64,000 nt of DNA from Adlercreutzia mucosicola DSM 19490 (lineage in GTDB: Bacteria; Actinomycetota; Coriobacteriia; Coriobacteriales; Eggerthellaceae), in the NCBI RefSeq assembly GCF_000422625.1, contig NZ_AUGK01000005.1, positions 124,001-188,000 on the forward strand. Direction: 5' to 3'. A model generated the notes under the pieces. It searched no databases and was not told the DNA's origin. It was given only the letters and a program-made list of their open reading frames with translations. Below, piece by piece: positions 42,673-51,434 of this stretch (the first letter of the stretch is position 1; every line of letters starts with the position of its first letter). Made by a program: the position numbers and the translations under genes.

Positions 42673-43748
42673 TAGAACTCCCCCGCCATATCAGTGCTGG
42701 CGAAATTGCCCAGCGGCAGTGCCACCGGCTCGCCCGTCTTCTGGCTCTTGTAAATGGCGAGAACCATCTCAAGCGCGTTGCGGCCGGCCACGGCATCCAC
42801 ATAGGGTGCCCGATCATTCTGAATGGCATCGACCACATCGGCGTAGAGCAAGGTGTGTCCGTTGCCGTACACGTTGGAGGTCTGCTCCTCCAGGCCCTTG
42901 TTCGCCGCATCGGCCTCGGTCTCGTCGGCGAAGTCCCATACATCGATGTTGTTGGTGGACGTGCCGCCGATCTTCACTGTGCCGTTCTCGCCGAAGATGT
43001 ACAGAGTCTCCTCCAAGTTCTTCGGGTACACGTTGCTGGTGCCCTCGATGGTGCCCACAGCGCCGTTGGCGAACTTGACCACGGCGACACCCACATCCTC
43101 GGCCTCCAGATAGTCGTGGAAGCGCTGACGGGTCGTGCCGTACACCTCGACCACGTCATCGCCCATCATCCAACGCAAAAGGTCGATACCGTGGATACAC
43201 TGGTTCATCAGCGTGCCGCCATCCTGCTCCCACGTACCGCGCCAGGGAGCCTGGTTGTAATAGCCCTTGCCGCGGTTCCAGCGCACATGAATGCTGCCAT
43301 GGGAGAGCTTTCCGAAGCGGTTGGCCTCGACAGCTTCCCGCAGCTGTTGGATGGCCACGTTGAAACGGTTCTGGTGACAGGCGGAGACTTTCACGCCTTT
43401 CTCATCGGCACGACGAATGATCTCGTCGGCATCGGCGATGGACATGGCCATGGGCTTCTCGATGATGAGATTCTTTTCCACATCGATGCAATCAAGGGCG
43501 ATCTCGGCATGCTTGCCGCTCTCGGTGGCAATAGCCACCAGCTCGATCTCGGGATGATCGGCGAGCATCTGCCGATAATCGGCATAGCGCTCGGTATTGG
43601 AGAAATCGCCACAATCGGCCTTCTCCAGCATGATGTCAAACTTCGATTCGTCCACATCGCACAGCGCAACCAGATCGAGGTTGTTGTTCGCAACCGCCTT
43701 CACATGGTTCACCGCAATACGACCGCATCCGATAATGGCGCACTTCAT
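42672..43748 (-). CDS. wbpB: WbpB-like Gfo/Idh/MocA oxidoreductase
   Basis: 358 residues. 'CAIIGCGRIAVNHVKAV' is the NAD-binding Rossmann loop, 'LIIEKPMAMS' the EKP motif with catalytic Lys, and 'DGGTLMNQCIHGIDLLRWM' the H-x3-D part of the active site. With WbpA, WbpD and WbpE beside it, the likely reaction is oxidation of UDP-GlcNAcA at C3. A 45-nt gap separates it from wbpA, with ribosome-site-like sequence. Confidence 0.88.
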   Translation of the reverse strand: MKCAIIGCGRIAVNHVKAVANNNLDLVALCDVDESKFDIMLEKADCGDFSNTERYADYRQMLADHPEIELVAIATESGKHAEIALDCIDVEKNLIIEKPMAMSIADADEIIRRADEKGVKVSACHQNRFNVAIQQLREAVEANRFGKLSHGSIHVRWNRGKGYYNQAPWRGTWEQDGGTLMNQCIHGIDLLRWMMGDDVVEVYGTTRQRFHDYLEAEDVGVAVVKFANGAVGTIEGTSNVYPKNLEETLYIFGENGTVKIGGTSTNNIDVWDFADETEADAANKGLEEQTSNVYGNGHTLLYADVVDAIQNDRAPYVDAVAGRNALEMVLAIYKSQKTGEPVALPLGNFASTDMAGEF

Positions 43749-43793
43749 TGCTACATCCTCACCTTACTTGCCAGAGCCGTCGCCGTCGCTGGA

Positions 43794-45110
43794 CTACAGC
43801 ACCTCGATATTGTCACGTACTTCAACGCCCTTCATGGCGTTCTTCGTGTCGAAGATGGCCTTGGCGTGCTGTTGCACGAAATCGTAATCCACGTTCGTGT
43901 GAGCGCAAGTCACCATCACCAGATCGGCATCGGACAGCGCTTCTTCAGTCAGCGCAGGAATGGACTGCTTAGTATCGCCCTTGTAGCGGTACTCGGCCAC
44001 CCACGGGTCGTAGAAGCTCACGTTCGCGCAGCGCTTCTCCAGGCACTCGATTACGCGCAGGGCCGGGCTCTCACGATAGTCGTCGATGTCCTGCTTGTAG
44101 GCCACGCCCAGCACCAGTACATCAGCGCCCTTCAGCGACTTCTCGCTCTCGTTCAGAACACGGGCGGCACGGTCGACGCAGTACTCGGGCATCTGGTCGT
44201 TCACCATCATGGAGGACTCGATCATCGAGGTATGAAACCCGTACTCGCGCGCCTTCCAGGAAAGGTAGTAGGGGTCGAGCGGAATGCAGTGACCACCCAG
44301 GCCCGGACCCGGGTAGAACGCCGTGAAACCGTAGGGCTTCGTCTTGGCCGCGTCGATGACCTCCCACACGTTGATACCCATGCGATCGCACAGCATGGCC
44401 ATCTCATTCACCAGGCCGATGTTCACGTTGCGATAGGTGTTCTCCAGGATCTTCTCCATCTCGGCCACCGCCGGGCTGGATACCTTGGTCACACCGCCCT
44501 CGAGTACCGACTCGTACAGAGCCGCGATACAATCCAGCGCATCGTCGCCAATAGCGCCGACCACCTTGGGGGTGTTCTTGGTCTTGTAGATGAGGTTGCC
44601 CGGATCAACGCGCTCGGGACTGAAGCCCAGGTAGAACTGCTCACCGCAGGTCATGCCCGATCCCTCTTCCAGAATGGGTCGGATGAGCTCCTCGGTCGTG
44701 CCAGGATAGGTGGTGGACTCCAGCACCACCATCACACCCTCTTTAAGGTAGGGCGCAATGGCCTTAGCGGAAGACTCCATGTAAGAGGTATCGGGCTGCT
44801 GGTGCACGTCAAGGGGCGTGGGCACGCAGATAGCCACGAAGTCGCATTCGCCGATGCGAGAGAAATCGGTGGTGGCCTCGATCATGCCATCGTTCACGAG
44901 CTGCTGCAGATCCTCGTTCACCACGTCGCCGATGTAGTTCTCGCCGCGATTGACCATGTCGACCTTCTCGGCCTGCACATCGATGCCCACCGTCTTGAAG
45001 CCGGCCTTGGCCTTCTCCACGGCAAGGGGCAGGCCCACGTAGCCGAGACCCACGGTGCCGCACACCAAATCGCGAGAGGCGATCTTGTCCAACAACTCCT
45101 GCTTGTTCAC
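43794..45110 (-). CDS. wbpA: UDP-N-acetylglucosamine 6-dehydrogenase (WbpA/UDP-sugar dehydrogenase family)
   Basis: 438 residues from GTG 45110, with AAGGAGGAACA upstream and a GTGA overlap with the GT4 stop. 'GTVGLGYVGLPLAVEKAKAG' is the NAD loop, 'PTPLD' and 'ESTTYPGTTEEL' follow, and 'GPGLGGHCIPLDPYYLSWKA' holds the catalytic Cys. It oxidises UDP-GlcNAc to UDP-GlcNAcA in two steps. Context (wbpB-D-E) favours the GlcNAc rather than the glucose or ManNAc substrate. Confidence 0.92.
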   Translation of the reverse strand: MNKQELLDKIASRDLVCGTVGLGYVGLPLAVEKAKAGFKTVGIDVQAEKVDMVNRGENYIGDVVNEDLQQLVNDGMIEATTDFSRIGECDFVAICVPTPLDVHQQPDTSYMESSAKAIAPYLKEGVMVVLESTTYPGTTEELIRPILEEGSGMTCGEQFYLGFSPERVDPGNLIYKTKNTPKVVGAIGDDALDCIAALYESVLEGGVTKVSSPAVAEMEKILENTYRNVNIGLVNEMAMLCDRMGINVWEVIDAAKTKPYGFTAFYPGPGLGGHCIPLDPYYLSWKAREYGFHTSMIESSMMVNDQMPEYCVDRAARVLNESEKSLKGADVLVLGVAYKQDIDDYRESPALRVIECLEKRCANVSFYDPWVAEYRYKGDTKQSIPALTEEALSDADLVMVTCAHTNVDYDFVQQHAKAIFDTKNAMKGVEVRDNIEVL

Positions 45111-46375
45111 TGTTCCTCCTTGGTAATGTCCTCAATGATCTCAATGAGGTGGTTCGTATGGCTGACAAAAGAGTATAACTCGGCAGTGCTGCGAGAATTC
45201 TCTCCCCACCGTTTCAACGAATCCTCGTCAGACAGCATCTGCGCAATTCGCCGAGCGAAATCCTCGGGCCCCGAAAACGACTCCTCGATGCCGCAATCGT
45301 ATCTGTTGATCACCGAAAAATCGGAGGGCAGATTGGAGAGCACCGGACGGCCGCTAGCAAGATAGTCGAACAACTTGTTTTGGCTCATCCCGTACTTTGC
45401 AATCTCGTCCTCAGGCAGCGAGTACATCAGAAGCAAGGTCGCCCCATGCAGAGCCGCGGGAATATCGCGTTTGTCGATCGCCCCCGGGAGAGAAACGTTT
45501 GTCAGTCCCTCTTCCGATACCTTTTTACGCAAAAAAGCCGCATCCTCGCCGTCTCCGTAGAAAATGAACTGGATCGGCTCGTCACGAAGGCAAGCGGCCG
45601 CATCAACGAGATATTCAACGTTGTTGATCTTCTGCATCGAGCCGGCGTACACAACAGTAGCTCCATCCGATGCTATCTCAGACGCACCAGCACCCCTTCT
45701 TGTAAGATTGGCATCAAAAGCCTCCAGATCAACACCGTTGTTAATATGATGGACCTTCGACAGATCGATCTTTCCGCCGTGGGCTACATCCCAACCGTGG
45801 TCTGCAATATAGCGCGAGCCACCTTCCATGGAAAAAACAATGGCATCTGCATCTTCGTAATTCTTGCGCTCAAGCACGTACATGGCTTTTGCAATGGCGC
45901 CACCACGCCCGATAACGCCATACACTTCTAGTGACAACGGCCACAGATCACACACCTCGCAAATGCTGGCTGCATGGTATTTCCTTGCCAGACGATTGGC
46001 CAACCACGGCGAAAGCGGATAGCCGTTCGAGCCCAGAATGACATCGGGCTTCCCATACATCTCCGCAAAGGTGTCGGCGTATTTGTTGAGGCGCTTGTGA
46101 AATTCAAAGATAGCGAGAATGCGTTTCTTCATGCTCTCGCCGTAATCCTTAATACGAATATAGACAAAAGGAAAGCCGTAAGAATCATCCACCTTAAAGG
46201 GAGCGTCATCCCCGATCATCTGGATGGCGTTTCCACGCTCACGGCTCGCCACAAACACCACAGGATTATAGCCCTGCTCTTTCAGATGTTTCGCGAACCA
46301 GAAGTGACGATTGTGGGGCCCATGCTCGGGCAGGCAGTTGTCCATCATGATCGTCCAGATCGTTTTCCCGGACAC
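45107..46375 (-). CDS. GT4-family glycosyltransferase (WbuB/WcaC-like)
   Basis: 422 residues, GTG start with GAGGAG upstream. 'PEHGPHNRHFWFAKHLKEQG' at the N-terminus is typical of WbuB-like GT4 enzymes, which often follow an initiating phosphoglycosyltransferase. 'VVYAGSMQKINNVEYLV' and 'KYGMSQNKLFDYLASGRPVL' form the donor-side motif. It likely adds the second sugar after the PglC-like enzyme. Confidence 0.87.
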   Translation of the reverse strand: MSGKTIWTIMMDNCLPEHGPHNRHFWFAKHLKEQGYNPVVFVASRERGNAIQMIGDDAPFKVDDSYGFPFVYIRIKDYGESMKKRILAIFEFHKRLNKYADTFAEMYGKPDVILGSNGYPLSPWLANRLARKYHAASICEVCDLWPLSLEVYGVIGRGGAIAKAMYVLERKNYEDADAIVFSMEGGSRYIADHGWDVAHGGKIDLSKVHHINNGVDLEAFDANLTRRGAGASEIASDGATVVYAGSMQKINNVEYLVDAAACLRDEPIQFIFYGDGEDAAFLRKKVSEEGLTNVSLPGAIDKRDIPAALHGATLLLMYSLPEDEIAKYGMSQNKLFDYLASGRPVLSNLPSDFSVINRYDCGIEESFSGPEDFARRIAQMLSDEDSLKRWGENSRSTAELYSFVSHTNHLIEIIEDITKEEQ

Positions 46376-46376
46376 G

Positions 46377-47072
46377 CTATTCTCCTCGATTCGTTACGGC
46401 GCCTACCGTTGCGAGCATAATGCGCAGATCCCGCGGCAGGCTGAATTTCTTTACATCCTGCAAATTGTATTCCATTTTCAGGGGCAAAATCTCTTCCACA
46501 TAAACTTTGTCCACGTCATCGGCCCCATTCAGCAGATCAGCTTCATCTTTGAACTGGATACTCGCCGTTGAAGTGACACCCGCGGGCAGAAGCAGCGTCG
46601 CCATCATTTCGGACGTGTAGCCCTCCACATAGCGGGGCACCTCCGGACGGGTGCCCACAAACGTCATGGTCCCCCGCAGAATGTCGATCAGCTGGCTGAT
46701 CTCGTCGAGACGATAGTCGCGAATCTTGGCACCGACGCGCGTGACCCGAACGTCTCCGTCTGTCGTCACGGCACTGCCCATCTGATCGGCCCGATCGCAC
46801 ATCGTGCGAAACTTGAAGATGCGAAATCGCCTGCCGTATTGGGTAACGCGCTCCTGACGATAGAACACCGGACCGGGCGAATCTACCTTGATGGCAACGG
46901 CCAGCACAAGGAACACCGGGCTGAGCAGCACCAGCAAAAGCGCCGCCACCACGATATCGAAGCAACGCTTGCCCGCCAGCTGTGCCCGCTTGGCCGCCAG
47001 GGTCTCGTAGTAGGGCCTGACCGCCTCGCACCTCAGCTCGTCGGGCAGTGCATCCCAAGGAAGAAGCCTCAC
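46377..47072 (-). CDS. Initiating phosphoglycosyltransferase (PglC/WcaJ core family)
   Basis: 231 residues, GTG start overlapping the aminotransferase stop (GTGA). A single re-entrant-type hydrophobic segment (about 38-60) precedes 'SPGPVFYRQERVTQYGRRF' and 'FKFRTMCDRAD', and 'VGTRPEVPRYVEGYT' is the catalytic block. This is the small polyprenyl-phosphate sugar-1-phosphate transferase fold (PglC-like, not the long WcaJ form). With PglF- and PglE-like genes directly upstream, the donor is probably a UDP-4-amino- or diacetamido-trideoxy-hexose. It loads the first sugar of the repeat unit. Confidence 0.92.
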   Translation of the reverse strand: MRLLPWDALPDELRCEAVRPYYETLAAKRAQLAGKRCFDIVVAALLLVLLSPVFLVLAVAIKVDSPGPVFYRQERVTQYGRRFRIFKFRTMCDRADQMGSAVTTDGDVRVTRVGAKIRDYRLDEISQLIDILRGTMTFVGTRPEVPRYVEGYTSEMMATLLLPAGVTSTASIQFKDEADLLNGADDVDKVYVEEILPLKMEYNLQDVKKFSLPRDLRIMLATVGAVTNRGE

Positions 47073-48283
47073 CGCGTCCCTCCGACTATGTCGGCGAATG
47101 TAGAGGCCACATAATGAGCCTGCTCGTCGGTCAAGCAGGTATGCAGCGGCAAGGTCACCTCATTGGCGAAACGAGCATAGGCGCGGGGATAGTCGGCGAT
47201 ATCGAACCCGAGGTCCTTGTAGGCCGTCAACAGCGGGAGCGGCTTATAGTGCACATTCGTGGCCACACCACGCTCGGCCATGGCCTCGATGATGGCATTG
47301 CGCTCGTCGGGCGACACGCCGGGCACGCGGCAAATGTACAGATGGCCCGACGATGCATAGCCCTCGCCCTGATGGGGAAGCGGCTCGACCCCCAGCGGCT
47401 TCAGATAGCTATCGTACAGAGCGATCAACTCGCGGCGACGCTCGAGCATCCCTTCGTAGCGCTTCAGCTGAACCAGGCCCAGAGCGGCCTGGATATCGGT
47501 CATGTTGCACTTGTACCACGGCCCCAACACGTCGTACTCCCAGGCCCCCAGCTTGGTCTTCGCCAGCGCGTCCTTCGACTGCCCGTGCAGCGAGAGCAGC
47601 TGCACCTTCTGGTACACCTCGTCATCGGGCACCTCGCTCGGAAGATTCCAGGTGAGGCAGCCCCCCTCCGCCGTGGTGAAGTTCTTCACCGCATGGAAGG
47701 AGAACGATGTGAAGTCGGCAACCGATCCGATCATCCGACCGTGGTAGGCAGAGCCCAGGGCATGGGCGGCATCCTCGCACACGGCCACGCGGCCCAGCGC
47801 CTCCTGAATGGCCGAGGCGGGATTGAACAGCGACCGCTTCTCTTCCAGCACCGCGAAGATGCGATCGTAGTCGCAGGGAACGCCGCCCAGATCGACGGGA
47901 ATAACAGCCTTGGTTCGCGCGGTAATGGCGCGCCCCATGGCGTCATAGTCCATCTCAAATGAGTCGGGCGCGCAATCCACCATGACGGGTGTGGCGCCCA
48001 CGTGGCAGATAACCGAAGCGCTGGCGGTGTAGGTATAGGCCGGCACGATCACCTCATCGCCCGGGCCCACCCCCAGCACGCGCAGGGCCATTTCCGCGCA
48101 TGCCGTCTGGGAGTTCAGGCACACGCAGCGCGGAACCCCCAGATAAGCCGCCAGCTGGCGTTCCAGCTCCTTCACCCGCGGGCCGGTGGTAATCCAGCCC
48201 GAACGCAGGGCATCGGCCACCTCGGCGATCTCCTCCTCGGTAATGTCGGGAGGCGAAAACGGAATGTTCATCTTCTCAGCCAT
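47069..48283 (-). CDS. pglE: PglE-like sugar aminotransferase (DegT/DnrJ/EryC1/StrS)
   Basis: 404 residues. 'SPPDITEEEIAEVADALRSG' and 'WITTGPRVKELERQLA' open the fold, 'EDAAHALG' and 'SFHAVKNFTTAEGG' (PLP Lys) form the active site. The preceding WbpM/PglF-type 4,6-dehydratase gene makes the 4-keto-6-deoxy substrate, so this enzyme should give UDP-2-acetamido-4-amino-2,4,6-trideoxyhexose. It could serve the phosphoglycosyltransferase next to it, the nonulosonate pathway, or both. Confidence 0.88.
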   Translation of the reverse strand: MAEKMNIPFSPPDITEEEIAEVADALRSGWITTGPRVKELERQLAAYLGVPRCVCLNSQTACAEMALRVLGVGPGDEVIVPAYTYTASASVICHVGATPVMVDCAPDSFEMDYDAMGRAITARTKAVIPVDLGGVPCDYDRIFAVLEEKRSLFNPASAIQEALGRVAVCEDAAHALGSAYHGRMIGSVADFTSFSFHAVKNFTTAEGGCLTWNLPSEVPDDEVYQKVQLLSLHGQSKDALAKTKLGAWEYDVLGPWYKCNMTDIQAALGLVQLKRYEGMLERRRELIALYDSYLKPLGVEPLPHQGEGYASSGHLYICRVPGVSPDERNAIIEAMAERGVATNVHYKPLPLLTAYKDLGFDIADYPRAYARFANEVTLPLHTCLTDEQAHYVASTFADIVGGTR

Positions 48284-48298
48284 ACCAGCTCTCCTGTG

Positions 48299-50167
48299 CT
48301 ATTGGAATTCGGGGGTGTAAGTGGGCACCGCCTCTTTCAGCACCCGCTTGATGTCGTCGCGCTCCTGAGGCAGCGCCGCTTCCAGCTTCGCCAGCCGCTC
48401 CTCCACGCTGGCCACTTCAGGCCGCACGCCCTTGATCACCGTGATGGCCCCGTTGGCCGTGGGCACGGTGGGCTCATCGTCCATGTTCAGCTCTTCGTAC
48501 AGCTTCTCACCAGGACGCAAGCCCGTCACCTTGATCTCAATATCCTCGCCCACCGTCAGGCCCGACAGGCGAATCAGGTTCTCGGCCAGATCGTAAATGC
48601 GCACCGGCTCGCCCATATCGAGCACGAAGATCTCGCCTCCCTCGGCCAAGGCTCCCGCCGTAATGACCAGACGAGCCGCCTCGGGAATGGTCATGAAGTA
48701 CCGCGTGATGTCCTGGTGGGTCAGCGTAATGGGACCGCCCGCCTTCAGCTGCCGCTTGAACAGGGGAATCACCGAGCCATGGGAACCGAGCACATTGCCG
48801 AAGCGCACCGAGGCGAACACAGTCTGCGACCGTTGGGCATAATGCTGCACGATCATCTCGCACATGCGCTTGGTGGCGCCCATCACATTGGCGGGATTCA
48901 CCGCCTTATCCGTAGAGATGAGAATGAAATGCGAGCAGCCGCACTCGTCAGCCATGCGCGCCACGTTCAGTGTGCCGAACACGTTGTTCTCGATGGCCTC
49001 GCGAGGATTCGACTCCATCAGCGGCACGTGCTTGTGGGCCGCCGCATGGAACACCACCTGGGGGCGATGACGCTCGAACACCTCTTCCAGGGCGGGAAGA
49101 TGGGTGATGGAGCCGATCTCGGTCACAATCTCGATGCCCGCGTCCCGTGCGGCCCCGGAGATTTCATGGTACAGCTCGTACACCGTGTTCTCGTAGATAT
49201 CGAACAGCACGATCTTGGCCGGCTTGGCAGGCAGCAGCTGGCGCACCAGCTCGCTGCCGATGGAGCCGCCGCCACCCGTGACGAGCACCACGGCCCCCTT
49301 CAAGTAAGTGCCCACGAGCCCCTCGTCCAGGGCCACTTCCTCACGGGCCAAAAGGTCGGACACTTCCACGTCGCGAATGGGCACGCGACCCAGCTGCTCT
49401 TCGGGAATGTCCTTTACTTTTTCGGGCAAGGTAAGCACCTTGCGGCCCGTTTCCATGCACAAGTCGTACACGTGGCGCTTCTGTCTCTGGGTACCCGAGG
49501 GGATGGCCACCACGATCTGGTCAACGGAGAACTGCTTGCACAAACGGGGAATGTCCGCGCAACTGCCGAGCACTTTCACGCCATGGATGCGACGGCCGAT
49601 CTTGCGCCCGTCGTCATCCACGTAGCCGATGGGGCAGCCGACGATCTCGTCGCTGCCCGCCAGCATGCGACTCACCACCAGCGAGCCGCTCTCTCCCGCG
49701 CCCACGATAAGCGTGCGCGCCTCACCAGGAGCCTTCACGCCCAAAAACGACCAGCTGCGCCCCTTGGAGTTCACCCGGATCGAGAAACGGGCCATGCCGC
49801 AGATGATGAGTAGGATGGCCCAGGCGCAGATGTACACGCGAAAGGGCATGCGCTCGTCGAACAAGAGGGCGCCAAACACATCGCCCACCACCGAGGCGAC
49901 CACTGTCGCCACCACGATGCGGGCCGCATCGTCTACGCTGGCGTACTCCCACAGGCTGTTGTACATGCGGAATATGCCGAACACGATCACGTTCACCGCG
50001 GCGAGAAGCACCATCTGCCCGATAAAGAACGGCGAAGCGAGGTCGATCTCCCCCGCTCGCGTTCCCCAAGCCGCGATAAGAAACGAAACCACCGTAGCGG
50101 CGATGTCGATAATCACCAGGGGCAGCGATCTCACGATAAAGCGCTTGATATTTCGCGTGCTATTCAT
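48299..50167 (-). CDS. pglF: Membrane-bound UDP-GlcNAc 4,6-dehydratase (WbpM/PglF/CapD family)
   Basis: About 622 residues from ATG 50167 (a TTG 27 nt earlier is possible). Four membrane segments fill the first ~130 residues. A CoA-binding-like domain follows ('LIVGAGESGSLVVSRML'). The catalytic SDR domain starts with 'VLVTGGGGSIGSELVRQLLP', and 'ISTDKAVNPANVMGATKR' holds the T-D-K variant active site of this family. Product is UDP-4-keto-6-deoxy-GlcNAc, the first committed step toward bacillosamine-, FucNAc4N- or legionaminic-type sugars. Full length for the family. Confidence 0.93.
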   Translation of the reverse strand: MNSTRNIKRFIVRSLPLVIIDIAATVVSFLIAAWGTRAGEIDLASPFFIGQMVLLAAVNVIVFGIFRMYNSLWEYASVDDAARIVVATVVASVVGDVFGALLFDERMPFRVYICAWAILLIICGMARFSIRVNSKGRSWSFLGVKAPGEARTLIVGAGESGSLVVSRMLAGSDEIVGCPIGYVDDDGRKIGRRIHGVKVLGSCADIPRLCKQFSVDQIVVAIPSGTQRQKRHVYDLCMETGRKVLTLPEKVKDIPEEQLGRVPIRDVEVSDLLAREEVALDEGLVGTYLKGAVVLVTGGGGSIGSELVRQLLPAKPAKIVLFDIYENTVYELYHEISGAARDAGIEIVTEIGSITHLPALEEVFERHRPQVVFHAAAHKHVPLMESNPREAIENNVFGTLNVARMADECGCSHFILISTDKAVNPANVMGATKRMCEMIVQHYAQRSQTVFASVRFGNVLGSHGSVIPLFKRQLKAGGPITLTHQDITRYFMTIPEAARLVITAGALAEGGEIFVLDMGEPVRIYDLAENLIRLSGLTVGEDIEIKVTGLRPGEKLYEELNMDDEPTVPTANGAITVIKGVRPEVASVEERLAKLEAALPQERDDIKRVLKEAVPTYTPEFQ

Positions 50168-50215
50168 AGGGAACAGGCCAGCCTCTCGATTCAACCGCGC
50201 GGAAACTTCACGTCG

Positions 50216-51304
50216 TTAGTCAACGAGCACGATACCGACGACATTGCCCCCAGCCAGCTGCAGCTCCTTCAACGTATCGCACAGCGCCGCCTGGGAATCT
50301 TTCCAGGTGCGCGCCACCACGATCGTCGCCTGGGCCGCTCGGGCCCCGTAGGCTGCGGCCATTCCGTCGGCAAGCGGAGCGCATTTGAGGACAGCACCCG
50401 CAGAGTCGCCGGCACGCGTCGCCGCCGCAAGGTCACCGCCCTCGACGGCCACGACGTGGGCCTGGGGCCACTGGGCTTCCATCGCCGTCTTCAAAACCCC
50501 GCAGAGCTGCTGGGTGTCGACCGCCGAAACCGGCACAACACCGACCGAGCCAACCGGCTCCTCCGAAGCGAACTGCACGTTGGCCCACAAACGCTCGCCA
50601 TCCTGGGGGGTGGCCCCCTGAGCCAATACCGGAGCGTCGGTGCATTCGCGCACGTTATCTTTAGTTTTCAGCGGACGGCGCATGGCATCGACGAGCACAA
50701 GAACGCAGCCAACGGCAAACAGGCCACCCAGTAACCCCACTACCGCGTACTTAACCACATTGCTGGATCCGCTTCCCGCCGCCGCTGAGGCCTCCGCCAC
50801 GGTAAACACGCAGGACTTCAATGCCGCGACGCGATCGGCCGACGTAGTGCCCGGTGCAAAAGCATCCGATGCCGCGCCCAGCGAGCCCGCCTCGTTCACC
50901 GAATCCCAATAGGCGTCGCCCTGCTGAGCGAGCGCCACCTGAATGGCATCCGCTGATTCGTAAGCGATAGCGTTCACGGTAGCCACCGCATCGTCGGCGT
51001 TAGCTCCCGTAGCAGTGAAGTCAATGGACTGAGTAGTGGCATCGGCCTTCGCCGTGGCGCCAGCATCCGCGTTCAACGAGACGATGTTCTGGGCCACCGC
51101 ATTGGCCAGGTTCGACAAACTGGCCGAGCTGAGCACCCCCGAAGGGTCGGTCACCGTCAGCGTCGCCTTCGCCGTATAGCTCTCGCCGCGGGCGCTTTCC
51201 TTCGCAAACATAAAACCACCAGCAAGCAATGCGCAAAGAAGGGGCACGATAACGACCCATTTCGCGTAGTGGCGAATCAACAGCCACAAATCACGCAACG
51301 TCAA
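50216..51304 (-). CDS. wzz: Wzz-like chain-length determinant with degenerate kinase-like C-domain
   Basis: 362 residues, TTG start after AAGAGG. 'DLWLLIRHYAKWVVIVPLLC' is the first Wzz span, an outer Ala-rich domain follows, and a second span lies at about 190-210. After 'DAMRRPLKTKDNVRECTDAP' the C-terminal ~140 residues have the layout of a BY-kinase/CpsD domain ('GVVPVSAVDTQQLCGVLKTA') but no Walker A GKT/S loop and no Tyr cluster. It is probably a regulatory or structural co-polymerase without kinase activity. It is the first gene of the long capsule operon, with a promoter close upstream. Confidence 0.82.
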   Translation of the reverse strand: MTLRDLWLLIRHYAKWVVIVPLLCALLAGGFMFAKESARGESYTAKATLTVTDPSGVLSSASLSNLANAVAQNIVSLNADAGATAKADATTQSIDFTATGANADDAVATVNAIAYESADAIQVALAQQGDAYWDSVNEAGSLGAASDAFAPGTTSADRVAALKSCVFTVAEASAAAGSGSSNVVKYAVVGLLGGLFAVGCVLVLVDAMRRPLKTKDNVRECTDAPVLAQGATPQDGERLWANVQFASEEPVGSVGVVPVSAVDTQQLCGVLKTAMEAQWPQAHVVAVEGGDLAAATRAGDSAGAVLKCAPLADGMAAAYGARAAQATIVVARTWKDSQAALCDTLKELQLAGGNVVGIVLVD

Positions 51305-51338
51305 AACGACCTCTTTTCGTCAGGTTTCAAATGCTCTA

Positions 51339-51367
51339 AGTATAGACCAACTTGCATCTATCGGAAA
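51339..51367 (-). promoter_or_regulatory. Candidate promoter of the 51.3-35.9 kb capsule operon
   Basis: On the minus strand TATACT (51339-51344) lies 17 nt from TTTCCG (51362-51367). Transcription would start about 28 nt before the Wzz start. The following 13 genes are on one strand with mostly small gaps or overlaps. Confidence 0.5.
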
Positions 51368-51434
51368 GCGCCACCTCTTTAGAGACGCAACAACGCCAGT
51401 ACCCCAAGCAGGCTGCTCGACAATCCAGACAGAC

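Noticed and set aside
42855-45365. An 836-codon open frame on the plus strand
   Set aside because: It runs antisense to wbpB and wbpA, whose motifs are clear. Long antisense frames are common in GC-rich DNA; no start site or domain supports it.
48002-49813. A 603-codon open frame on the plus strand
   Set aside because: Antisense to the WbpM/PglF gene; His/Arg/Gly-rich translation typical of a shadow frame.
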